This document shows positions 8,100 to 14,832 of a stretch of DNA of 28,204 bases, piece by piece. This stretch comes from JARROD01 sp037384225 (GTDB lineage Bacteria; Pseudomonadota; Gammaproteobacteria; Pseudomonadales; Cellvibrionaceae). The stretch covers positions 1-28,204 of the forward strand of contig JARROD010000060.1 of the NCBI GenBank assembly GCA_037384225.1, in the 5' to 3' direction. How positions within the stretch are numbered: the first letter of the stretch is position 1; each line of letters opens with the position of its first letter. The translations under genes and the position numbers were made by a program. A model generated the notes under the pieces. It had not been told where the DNA came from and searched no databases. It was given only the letters and a program-made list of their open reading frames with translations.

Positions 8100-8978
8100 A
8101 TGAATACCCCGTTTCGCAAGTTGTTTATAACGCTGATGACGATGCTGGTGATTGCCGGTGTAGTATCGGCCTGTATGTTGCAGGGGTGGTTTGTCAAAAA
8201 ATACGAACCCAATGAATTGGCTGAGCTGCTCTCTCCACATTTTCGGGTCTACAGGCCTCCGCAGAAGGGATTATTTCCCACCGTTGTCGGATTTCACGGT
8301 TGTCGCGGCATTAATGACGGCACTGAAGAGTGGATGAAATATTTTGTCGATCAGGGGTACGCGGGTATTTTGGTGGACAGCTTCGCGTTTCGACATCTAA
8401 ATACAGATAGCGTCTGCTCGGGCCGGGCGCTGTGGGGCTCCGAACGCGCCGGTGACCTGGTTGTCGCTCTGGACAGCATAAAGGCTTTGCCTTTTGTGGA
8501 CCCTGAAAATATCGTTTTGATGGGATGGTCTCATGGTGCCTGGACGATTATGGACGCTCTGGCCCTGGATCCGCCCAGGCACCTGCCCACCAACCTTTAC
8601 CATGTACCCGAAAACCCATTGCGCGGTGTTAAAGGGGTCGTCTTGATGTATCCCTATTGCGGCTTTCCCGCCGAGGCGCGTAACAATGGTTGGGATCAGC
8701 CATTGCCTGCACTACTGATTATGGCCGGGCGGGATACCGTCGTATCGACCAGTGACTGTGTTGATATTGCCCAGTTGCTAAAACAAAGTGACAAACCGAT
8801 TACCACCCATATTTATCCACACGCTTTACATGCCTTTGATATCAACAAGGGGAGAGCGGACAAGGCCACACTCGTCGATACCCGTCACCGTGTCAGTCAT
8901 TTTTTGGCGCCGTTATTGGGGGGTGACCCGTGCCCAGCGCAAGGCTGCAGGCACAGTAGCAGAAGTGATTCGGAATAA
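8100..8978 (+). CDS. lipoprotein alpha/beta hydrolase (dienelactone hydrolase-like)
   Basis: About 292 residues from the ATG at 8100. That start gives a proper lipoprotein signal: basic n-region (MNTPFRK), hydrophobic core, and lipobox VSAC with Cys at residue 25. An in-frame ATG at 8070 would only add ten residues in front. The mature part is an alpha/beta hydrolase of dienelactone hydrolase type: oxyanion strand VVGFHGCRG, nucleophile elbow GWSHGAW (Ser about 144), acid in MAGRDTVV (Asp about 212) and His about 244 in PHALHAFD. The predicted location is membrane-anchored in the periplasm or outer membrane. The substrate is unknown; carboxylic esters or polysaccharide-derived esters are possible. 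Transcribed alone. Confidence 0.8.
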   Translation: MNTPFRKLFITLMTMLVIAGVVSACMLQGWFVKKYEPNELAELLSPHFRVYRPPQKGLFPTVVGFHGCRGINDGTEEWMKYFVDQGYAGILVDSFAFRHLNTDSVCSGRALWGSERAGDLVVALDSIKALPFVDPENIVLMGWSHGAWTIMDALALDPPRHLPTNLYHVPENPLRGVKGVVLMYPYCGFPAEARNNGWDQPLPALLIMAGRDTVVSTSDCVDIAQLLKQSDKPITTHIYPHALHAFDINKGRADKATLVDTRHRVSHFLAPLLGGDPCPAQGCRHSSRSDSE

Positions 8979-9095
8979 TTCACATCCCCCATATATTCTG
9001 GATTGTAACCATAGCTGTACACCGCTGTAGCCGATAAACTGAGGCAGTATAACTGTGACAAATAGAGTTGGCCGTTTTGGGGTTATAAAAGTTAA

Positions 9096-9761
9096 ATGGA
9101 ATCACGTTCTATGCTAGTTGCTGTTCCCCGTTACACTCGGGGTGAAGAAATTGCCAATAGCGTCATACACGGAGTCGGGATCCTGCTTGCCATCGGTGGT
9201 TTGGGGGTACTAACCGCCTTTGCCAGTATCTACGGAGATGCCTGGCACATCGTAAGCTGTAGTGTTTTTGGGTTTACCCTTATTTTTCAATATGCCACTT
9301 CAACCCTCTATCACAGTATTCAACTTCCCAGTGTTAAACCCATATTGAGAATTCTGGATCATGTGGCGATTTTTATTTTAATTGCGGGTACTTACACACC
9401 TTTTACCCTGGTCAATATGCGCGGGCCCTGGGGGTGGTCGATTTTCGGCATCATTTGGGGGCTGGCGTTGGTGGGCATTATTCTAGAAATAACCCCCTGG
9501 CGTCGCTACCGCTCCATTTCCATCTCGCTTTACCTGCTGATGGGGTGGGCTGCGTTAACGGCGATCAAGCCGATGATTTCGACAGTGCCGGCCGGGGGCT
9601 TGACGTTGTTATTCACCGGCGGGCTGGCTTATACCTCTGGGGTGATTTTCTATCTGTGGCGGAGCCTGCCTTATAATCATGCCATCTGGCATTTGTTTGT
9701 GCTGGTGGGCAGTTCTCTGCACTTCTTCGCGGTACTCTTCTACGTCATACCGCTGGCCTGA
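9096..9761 (+). CDS. trhA: hemolysin III / TrhA family membrane protein
   Basis: 221-residue polytopic membrane protein with seven predicted transmembrane helices, the standard size of the bacterial HlyIII/PAQR family. Conserved family features are visible: EEIANSVIHGVG in the first segment, the Ser and YH of TSTLYHS, the DHVAIFILIAGTYTPF motif, and the C-terminal HAIWHLFVLVGSSLHF with the two His that complete the metal site in this superfamily. Bacterial members are linked to membrane-energy and fatty-acid homeostasis; 'hemolysin' is a historical name and says little about function. An alternative start is the Met at 9111. A likely rho-independent terminator lies at 9811-9841. Confidence 0.93.
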   Translation: MESRSMLVAVPRYTRGEEIANSVIHGVGILLAIGGLGVLTAFASIYGDAWHIVSCSVFGFTLIFQYATSTLYHSIQLPSVKPILRILDHVAIFILIAGTYTPFTLVNMRGPWGWSIFGIIWGLALVGIILEITPWRRYRSISISLYLLMGWAALTAIKPMISTVPAGGLTLLFTGGLAYTSGVIFYLWRSLPYNHAIWHLFVLVGSSLHFFAVLFYVIPLA

Positions 9762-9810
9762 ACAAGGCCGCATAACCTGGTTGGCACAGTTCTGCGGTTG
9801 CAAGGGGGCC

Positions 9811-9841
9811 AACGGACAATGCTTTTCCGTTAACTTTTTTT
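9811..9841 (+). terminator. rho-independent terminator after the HlyIII gene
   Basis: The inverted repeat AACGGA (9811-9816) and TCCGTT (9826-9831) encloses a 9-nt loop and is followed by a run of seven T at 9835-9841. It is oriented to stop plus-strand transcription from the HlyIII gene and overlaps the stop codon of the converging VanZ-like gene. Confidence 0.6.
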
Positions 9842-10261
9842 GGGCCACAACATAGGCAGCAGCCACTGTTCGTAAACAGTCACCGCGGCAATCGCACAGC
9901 CAATGCCAAGCGCATTGGCAACTATGTCGAGTAGCGAAAATTGCCTCTCGGGTAAGATATGTTGCAGAATTTCAATCAGCACGGAATAGGCAAACAGCCA
10001 GGCGGCGGGTGCGAAGATGCGTTTACCGGCGGGCAGAGCCAGCCACAGTGACAGGCCCAGGACCATCCAGCAGGCGAGGTGGAGGTATTTATCCCAGATG
10101 GAATTGAAATCATCACCGGGGTCAGGTATCAGGGAAAGTACGGTTGCGTAACCGGTAAGCGCTATAAATTGAAGCTTTTTAAAAATAGAAAAAACGGTGT
10201 AAAGAGCTTTCATAACAGGTTTGATACCGTTGCTGACGGACCGGATAATTTGGCCGGGCAT
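9830..10261 (-). CDS. VanZ-like family membrane protein
   Basis: Up to 143 residues with about four transmembrane helices. The VanZ-like pattern is clear: DKYLHLACW on the first loop/helix, then a hydrophobic hairpin, then the signature EILQHILPERQFSLLDIVANALG (E..Q..LP.R..S..D..AN..G). The family is named after VanZ of teicoplanin resistance, but most members, including short single-domain ones like this, have no proven role. The Met at 10213 would give a 127-residue protein beginning MKALYTVFSIFKK, which looks like a more natural membrane-protein N-terminus, so the start is uncertain. It converges on the HlyIII gene. Confidence 0.85.
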   Translation of the reverse strand: MPGQIIRSVSNGIKPVMKALYTVFSIFKKLQFIALTGYATVLSLIPDPGDDFNSIWDKYLHLACWMVLGLSLWLALPAGKRIFAPAAWLFAYSVLIEILQHILPERQFSLLDIVANALGIGCAIAAVTVYEQWLLPMLWPKKS

Positions 10262-10318
10262 GATACACGATATCGCTAAAAACTCGAAGCCTATACGACT
10301 AATCCTGAGAAATAGTGA

Positions 10319-10684
10319 CTAGTTCAAAACCCGGTAACCCCTTCCCACCCGGCAGTTTTTCACCACCCGCAGCTTTTCCCGCTCGGCTTTGCTGGCACCG
10401 CCTGCACCACCGGAAACGGCCCCGGCTCCCGCGCCCCTCGCGGCGGTGTTTGCATTGCCGAAAATGGCTCCAATGGCTCCACCCAGCACGGCTCCGCGCG
10501 CGGCACCGGTGCCGGCGGAGGCGGCGATGCTGACTTCTTCGGCATAGGTTTCACATTCCGCCTTATCCTGCAGGTATTGCTGCATGGATACACCTTTCTT
10601 ATCGATAATAATACGTTGCTGGGCACAACCCGCCAGTAAAGCAAAGTATAAAATAGCGCAAGTTACAACCGTCACTCTATTCAT
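10319..10684 (-). CDS. glycine-zipper lipoprotein
   Basis: 121-residue predicted lipoprotein. The signal peptide ends in lipobox LAGC with Cys at about residue 20. A short polar section follows (DKKGVSMQQYLQDKAECETYAEE), then a Gly/Ala-rich hydrophobic region of about 50 residues with repeated GxxxG spacing (ARGAVLGGAIGAIFG and ARGAGAGAVSGGAGGA), typical of glycine-zipper proteins of the cell envelope. The C-terminus is basic, with a Cys in VVKNCRVGRGY that could pair with the earlier Cys. The role is unknown; related proteins affect outer-membrane stability. The upstream minus-strand region begins with the hairpin repeat at 10706-10775. Confidence 0.85.
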   Translation of the reverse strand: MNRVTVVTCAILYFALLAGCAQQRIIIDKKGVSMQQYLQDKAECETYAEEVSIAASAGTGAARGAVLGGAIGAIFGNANTAARGAGAGAVSGGAGGASKAEREKLRVVKNCRVGRGYRVLN

Positions 10685-10705
10685 AACAATTCAACCTCCA
10701 GGTTA

Positions 10706-10775
10706 TTAACCCTATCGTTGCAGGACCGCTCTATAAAGGTCCTGAGTCCGAAAATTTATGCAACGATAGGGTTAA
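10706..10775 (-). repeat. 70-bp hairpin repeat, copy A
   Basis: Perfect 17-bp terminal inverted repeats (10706-10722 and 10759-10775, beginning TTAACCCTATCG). An inner inverted repeat AGGACC (10722-10727) / GGTCCT (10738-10743) would form a second stem. The reverse complement shares a GCATAAATTTTCG segment and a following ACTCAGGACC with copies B and C in the 14.2-14.4 kb region. No coding capacity. Confidence 0.85.
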
Positions 10776-10796
10776 CTTTACGGTTCTATTCAGTGT

Positions 10797-10824
10797 ATAC
10801 CTAAATCTCAAACGCTTTGGGTAT
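10797..10824. repeat. 28-bp palindromic repeat, copy 2
   Basis: Ends in ATACC and GGTAT, with a semi-symmetrical interior (CTAAATCTCAAACGCTTTGG). The symmetry extends one base each side (10796-10825). Nearly identical to copy 3 and to the divergent copy at 36-63. Confidence 0.85.
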
Positions 10825-10943
10825 ATACCTGTCATTTATTCAATGAGATCGTGAAACCGATCAAACGTTGCGCTTGGGGACCTGTGAAAACGCGCCGCTT
10901 TTATCAAGGTGCAGGTTGCTGATTGAACTGCAAGGCGTATTCT

Positions 10944-10971
10944 ATACCTAAGTCTCAAACGTTTTGGGTAT
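10944..10971. repeat. 28-bp palindromic repeat, copy 3
   Basis: Same element as at 10797-10824 with two substitutions, in the same orientation, 147 bp further on. Both copies lie in the 288-bp leader of the metalloprotease gene. Confidence 0.85.
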
Positions 10972-11022
10972 GGCGAGTAAACAAAAGAAGTTGATGTGGA
11001 AAGGAAGCGTGGGTTGTTGGGG

Positions 11023-11054
11023 CTACCTTAGGGTCGTGCACGACCCTAAGGTAG
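11023..11054. promoter_or_regulatory. perfect 32-bp palindrome before the metalloprotease start codon
   Basis: Positions 11023-11038 are exactly the reverse complement of 11039-11054; the centre reads GGGTCGTGCACGACCC. It ends 9 bp before the ATG at 11064. As RNA it would form a near loop-free 14-16 bp hairpin close to the ribosome-binding region; as DNA it could bind a dimeric regulator. Partial copies of its core occur at 14734-14749 and 7964-7974, so it may instead be a member of a dispersed repeat family. Confidence 0.6.
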
Positions 11055-11063
11055 ATCAGGTAA

Positions 11064-13727
11064 ATGACTAATAATCTAAATTCGATTCTGGCGTTGTTGA
11101 GTAAGTTGCCGCTGGCAATAGGGGGATGGTTGAAAAGATCAGTGTGGAAGTCGGTTGTGATTGTCTCTGCACTGAGTTCCGGCGCATTTGCCGAAAACCT
11201 CTGGTTTGACATTGTTCCGCGCCAATCTATGACAACGGGTATTGTGGCGAAAGAGGTGAACGCCAGAGCGAACGGTGCCCGCTTACTGAGATCCGATATC
11301 GACAAAATCAGGGCGATTTTGCAATCTGATGAGGCTGTTAAAACCCTGGCCCTGCCGCTGCCGGATGGCACTATTGTTGAATTTGAATTGGTCGATTCAC
11401 CTATTGTTGCCGAAGCTTTAAGCCTGAAGTATCCCTCGATTAGAACCCTGCAGGGACACCAGGTAGGCAATCCAGCGAATAAAGGCCGCTTTGATATTAC
11501 CCCTCACGGCTTTCACGCCATGATTCGCTACGACAACGAAACCGTGTTTATCGATCCCCAGGTTCGCAACAACGATCAACGTTATATCAGTTATTATAAA
11601 AAAGACGCTGAACCGCTGGTGAGGTTGAAAACAGACACTGTGTTGTCGGAATCCGTGCAAGAGACCGCTGCGCTCAGGTCGCAGGGGTTCTATCGCGATA
11701 GAACCCTGCGAACGTACCGCATCGCTGTGAGTGCATCCGGCGAATACACTGAAGCTCAGGGTGGTACTAAAGAAGATGGGCTGGCTGCCATCGTCACGCT
11801 ATTGAATCGAATAAACCAGATATTTGAAATGGATTTGTCGATCAGGCTGGAACTGGTCGCCAACAACGACGAGGTAATATTTACCGACCCGGATACAGAT
11901 CCGTTTGCCAATACCGATGAGGATCTCGACACCAATATTGATGTTCAGGGTAGCCGCATCGGCATTGACAATTTTGATATCGGTCACATCGTCAACACCG
12001 CGGGCGGCGGAGTTGCCGTGTTGCAATCTGTCTGCGACGACAGTCGCAAATCCTCCGGTCTGACAGGTAGTCCACGGCCGACCGGAGACGCGTTTTATGT
12101 CGACTATGTGGCCCACGAAATTGGCCATCAATTTGGAGCCTATCACACGTTTAACGGCACCAGTTCCTCTTGTGCTGGCAACCGTTTCTTTTCCAGTGCC
12201 TTTGAGCCGGGCAGCGGTTCAACCGTAATGGGGTACGCTGGAATCTGTGGTGAAGAAAATCTGCAATACAGCAGCGACGCCTATTTTCATATTCATTCGA
12301 TAATGCAAGTTTATGAATTTACCCAGTTGGGGAAGGGGGCGGATTGTGGCGCTGAGTCCGTGAACAACAATGCCAGTCCATTGGTGGATGCCGGGGCTGA
12401 TTATGTGATTCCCGCCCGCACGCCGTTTAAACTCACCGGTGAGGCCGTGGACAGCGACGGTGACAAACTGACTTATACCTGGGAGCAATTCGATCTGGGA
12501 GCCGCTTCCAGCGGCCGTGGAACGATGGTCGACGACGGCTTGCGACCGCTGTTTCGCTCCTGGTCGCCGGTTGCCTCCGGTGAACGCTATCTGCCCCGAT
12601 TGGAGGATGTATTACGAGGCACTTTCACTGTCGGTGAGACTTACCCAACAACTACGCGCGAACTCAATTTCCGTTTGACTGTCAGAGACGGTATTGGGGG
12701 AGTGGGGTACGATGCGATGAAAGTTAATGTCTACGGAGATGCCGGACCCTTTATAGTGCAGACACCAGTGGCGACCAGTCATTGGGCGGGCGGCGAGAGT
12801 CATCAGGTAGCCTGGGAGGTTGCCGGTACCGATACCACCCCACTCAATTGTACTGAGGTGCAAATAGACCTGTCGATTGACGGGGGGTTCAATTTTACCG
12901 AGTCACTGTCCACCGGCACAACCAACGATGGCGAATACACCGTAACTGCTCCCAATATTGCTACCGAGTTGGCACGGGTTAAAGTGTCGTGTTTGGATAA
13001 TATCTTCTTTGCGGTAAATGAGGGAAATTTTACGATTGAGGAAAACCCCGATGCTGTTGCTCCTAGTATCGAAAACCAAACCCCTATTGCTTTCGCTGAA
13101 GACAGCTCTCGGGAAATTCAACTCAGTGATCTGATTGTTGCCGACAGCAGTGATAAAAACCCTGATGATTTTACATTAACCGTAAACAGTGGACAGAATT
13201 ATGCAGTGGAAAATAATATCATTACACCAGATGAAAATTTTGCCGGCACTCTGACTGTGCCCGTAGTTGTCACTTACGGACAGTTAAACAGTTCACCTTT
13301 TAACCTTGAAGTAGTCGTTGTTCCCGTAAACGATCCACCTATTGCACTGGTAGACAACGTCAATGTCGATGCCGGCAGCGTGGGAAATCAGTTTGATGTA
13401 TTGAGCAACGACGGCGATGTGGATGAAGGGGATTTTATAACGGTGATCGGCGTAAATTATAACGGAATCGGACGGGTCAGTATTGCCAATAATCAAATAA
13501 TCTACACACCCGCCTCCGGTTTTTCTGGAACAGACTCAATTGACTACTCAATCGCCGATAGTGCAGGGGAAACGGCAACAGCAAATGTCAGTGTGACTGT
13601 CAGGGGAACTGTTGAGACAACTGCCCGTTCAGGGTCCGGTGGCGGCGCATTTTCAACCTTTAGTGAACTGCTGATAGCCATTGGGTTAATGCTGAGATAT
13701 ATGCGTGAAGTACGGAAAGCGACATGA
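11064..13727 (+). CDS. secreted M12-type (reprolysin-like) zinc metalloprotease with Ig/cadherin-like domains and GlyGly-CTERM-like tail
   Basis: 887-residue exported endopeptidase. The signal peptide is unusually long, with its hydrophobic core at about 28-40 and likely cleavage after AFA (about 43). A prodomain follows (LPLPDGTIVEFELVDS, then ITPHGFHAMIRYD). The catalytic domain runs from about 215 to 430: zinc motif HEIGHQFGAYH at residues 351-361 (HExxHxxGxxH) and Met-turn STVMGYAGICG about 35 residues later. C-terminal to it are beta modules: about 440-560 (VDAGADYVIP, VDSDGDKLTYTW), about 565-660, about 665-755, and a cadherin-like unit at about 755-845 (NDPPIALVDN, GFSGTDSIDYSIADSAG). 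The tail GSGGGAFSTFSELLIAIGLMLRYMRE (Gly cluster, helix, basic residues) fits a GlyGly-CTERM rhombosortase signal, implying type II secretion and surface processing. The ribosome-binding site is poor (CAGG only 3 bp before the ATG). Its stop overlaps the next start (ATGA). Confidence 0.9.
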   Translation: MTNNLNSILALLSKLPLAIGGWLKRSVWKSVVIVSALSSGAFAENLWFDIVPRQSMTTGIVAKEVNARANGARLLRSDIDKIRAILQSDEAVKTLALPLPDGTIVEFELVDSPIVAEALSLKYPSIRTLQGHQVGNPANKGRFDITPHGFHAMIRYDNETVFIDPQVRNNDQRYISYYKKDAEPLVRLKTDTVLSESVQETAALRSQGFYRDRTLRTYRIAVSASGEYTEAQGGTKEDGLAAIVTLLNRINQIFEMDLSIRLELVANNDEVIFTDPDTDPFANTDEDLDTNIDVQGSRIGIDNFDIGHIVNTAGGGVAVLQSVCDDSRKSSGLTGSPRPTGDAFYVDYVAHEIGHQFGAYHTFNGTSSSCAGNRFFSSAFEPGSGSTVMGYAGICGEENLQYSSDAYFHIHSIMQVYEFTQLGKGADCGAESVNNNASPLVDAGADYVIPARTPFKLTGEAVDSDGDKLTYTWEQFDLGAASSGRGTMVDDGLRPLFRSWSPVASGERYLPRLEDVLRGTFTVGETYPTTTRELNFRLTVRDGIGGVGYDAMKVNVYGDAGPFIVQTPVATSHWAGGESHQVAWEVAGTDTTPLNCTEVQIDLSIDGGFNFTESLSTGTTNDGEYTVTAPNIATELARVKVSCLDNIFFAVNEGNFTIEENPDAVAPSIENQTPIAFAEDSSREIQLSDLIVADSSDKNPDDFTLTVNSGQNYAVENNIITPDENFAGTLTVPVVVTYGQLNSSPFNLEVVVVPVNDPPIALVDNVNVDAGSVGNQFDVLSNDGDVDEGDFITVIGVNYNGIGRVSIANNQIIYTPASGFSGTDSIDYSIADSAGETATANVSVTVRGTVETTARSGSGGGAFSTFSELLIAIGLMLRYMREVRKAT

Positions 13728-14170
13728 ATAATACTGCCAGTGTGGTTGTTGATTTTTTACATTCAACCGTTTTTCTTACGGTCATTGTTTGGGGGGCAGC
13801 GATGATCGGCTGCAGCAACTCCGCATCAAATATGTTTGATATGGAGCCCGAAGTAGGTGGAGTGACAGAGCCTCAAACTCTTCATCCACTGGAGTGGGTG
13901 GAGTCCGCTGTAGTTAAAAAGGATATTGCCCGAGCTGTGAATAAAAAGGACTTTCGTCTGCTGGCTTTTGGAGGCCGCCAGATGACGATTCCCGGAATCG
14001 ACGATACCCAGCTGAGCACAGCGGAAAAAATTTGTGGGTTTAGAGTCTTGGCGGCCACGGGGGACGCGCTGGAAAGTGAGCGGGACCAGTTGTTGAGATC
14101 CAAGGTGCTGCGCTATGCGACCGAATACAACTCGGCGATGCTGGCGTTTTGCAAGAGTGTCAATTCGTAG
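13724..14170 (+). CDS. small lipoprotein, translationally coupled to the metalloprotease
   Basis: 148 residues, family not recognised. The N-terminus is a hydrophobic signal with lipobox MIGC (Cys about 29), so a lipid-anchored envelope protein is likely. The mature part has LHPLEWVESAVVKKDIARAV, then KDFRLLAFGGRQMTIPGID, a Cys in EKICGF and a second Cys in LAFCKSV near the end, which may form a disulfide. The same arrangement is repeated in the frame at 14372-14737, so the two are paralogues. The ATG overlaps the protease stop by four bases, which normally signals translational coupling and a shared function. An immunity-like, chaperone or processing partner for the protease is possible, but nothing in the sequence proves it. 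It is followed at once by hairpin repeat copy B. Confidence 0.8.
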   Translation: MNNTASVVVDFLHSTVFLTVIVWGAAMIGCSNSASNMFDMEPEVGGVTEPQTLHPLEWVESAVVKKDIARAVNKKDFRLLAFGGRQMTIPGIDDTQLSTAEKICGFRVLAATGDALESERDQLLRSKVLRYATEYNSAMLAFCKSVNS

Positions 14171-14184
14171 CTGGGAATACTGAG

Positions 14185-14266
14185 TTAACCCTATTGTTGC
14201 ATAAAATGCTGCTATGGAAGGAGCGAAGCGGTCCTGGGCCGAAAAATTATGCAACGATAGGGTTAA
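14185..14266 (-). repeat. 82-bp hairpin repeat, copy B
   Basis: 20-bp terminal inverted repeats with one mismatch (14185-14204 and 14247-14266) and the same TTAACCCTAT outer end as copy A. The inside contains GGAGCGAAGCGGTCCTGGG, which folds back on itself. It begins 15 bp after the lipoprotein stop codon, so it could act as a transcript-end hairpin. Confidence 0.85.
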
Positions 14267-14306
14267 TATTAATAAACAGCGATAACCACTCCGGAAGCCT
14301 TGACTT

Positions 14307-14377
14307 CACCTTATCGCTGCATAAATTTTCGAACTCAGAAGTAGCGAAGTGGTTCTGGGTATATTTATGCGGTGGTG
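14307..14377 (+). repeat. degenerate hairpin repeat, copy C
   Basis: Left arm 14307-14326 and right arm 14363-14377 pair over GCATAAAT/ATTTATGC and an outer CACC/GGTG, but the right arm lacks about five bases. The interior (TTTTCGAACTCAGAAG, then GCGAAGTGGTTCTGGG) matches the reverse complement of copies A and B. Its right arm contains the only usable start codons (GTG) of the next frame. Confidence 0.65.
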
Positions 14378-14737
14378 GGGTTCACAGTGCAGATTCCAGC
14401 CGAAGTAGAGGAGGCAAAACCAGTACACCCCCTAAGCTGGGTGGAAAACGCGGTTGTCAATGAAGATATTGAAAACGCGGTTGCCCATAAAGATTATCGC
14501 TTGCTGGCATTCGATGGGCTCCGTATTACAGTTCCAGGAATTGCATTGGACGAAGTGAAGTCGGCACAACATTTATGCGGTGTCGATTTGCTGTACGAGA
14601 TCAAGGCTCCAAAGCAACAGGACACGGAGCAGACAATCAACGAAAGAGATCAGCAGTTGATGAATAAAGCGTTAGACTACGTGTACAAGTACAACCGGGA
14701 AATGTTGGAGCTGTGCAAGCTTGCCCACAACACTTAG
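14372..14737 (+). CDS. paralogue of the 13724 lipoprotein, lacking its signal peptide
   Basis: 121 residues if read from GTG 14372; the frame is closed upstream by a TAG at 14342. The body aligns with the 13724 protein throughout: VHPLSWVENAVVNEDIENAV, KDYRLLAFDGLRITVPGIA, the Cys in HLCGV and the Cys in ELCKLAH. The 13724 protein has a signal peptide and lipobox in front of this region; here that part is missing and hairpin repeat C occupies the position. The intact frame argues against long decay, but a cytoplasmic product with no signal and no good ribosome-binding site is doubtful, so this may be a 5'-truncated pseudogene. A tandem duplication followed by repeat-associated loss of the 5' end would explain it. 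Confidence 0.55.
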   Translation: MVGFTVQIPAEVEEAKPVHPLSWVENAVVNEDIENAVAHKDYRLLAFDGLRITVPGIALDEVKSAQHLCGVDLLYEIKAPKQQDTEQTINERDQQLMNKALDYVYKYNREMLELCKLAHNT

Positions 14738-14749
14738 GGCCGTGCACGA
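14734..14749 (+). repeat. partial copy of the GTGCAC-centred palindrome
   Basis: TTAGGGCCGTGCACGA differs by one base from 11028-11043, the left half and centre of the perfect palindrome before the protease. It overlaps the stop codon of the preceding frame. The other half is not conserved here. Confidence 0.45.
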
Positions 14750-14832
14750 AATAACTTCCGGTTTTCGCCTCCGATGCGTCCAGTCCGGCCAATGACAAGT
14801 TTCACTCTGATCGAATTACCCCTGGCGCTGTT

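Noticed and set aside
9096..9761. HlyIII gene as a true hemolysin or virulence factor
   Set aside because: The family name is historical; the sequence is an ordinary seven-helix membrane protein with no toxin features.
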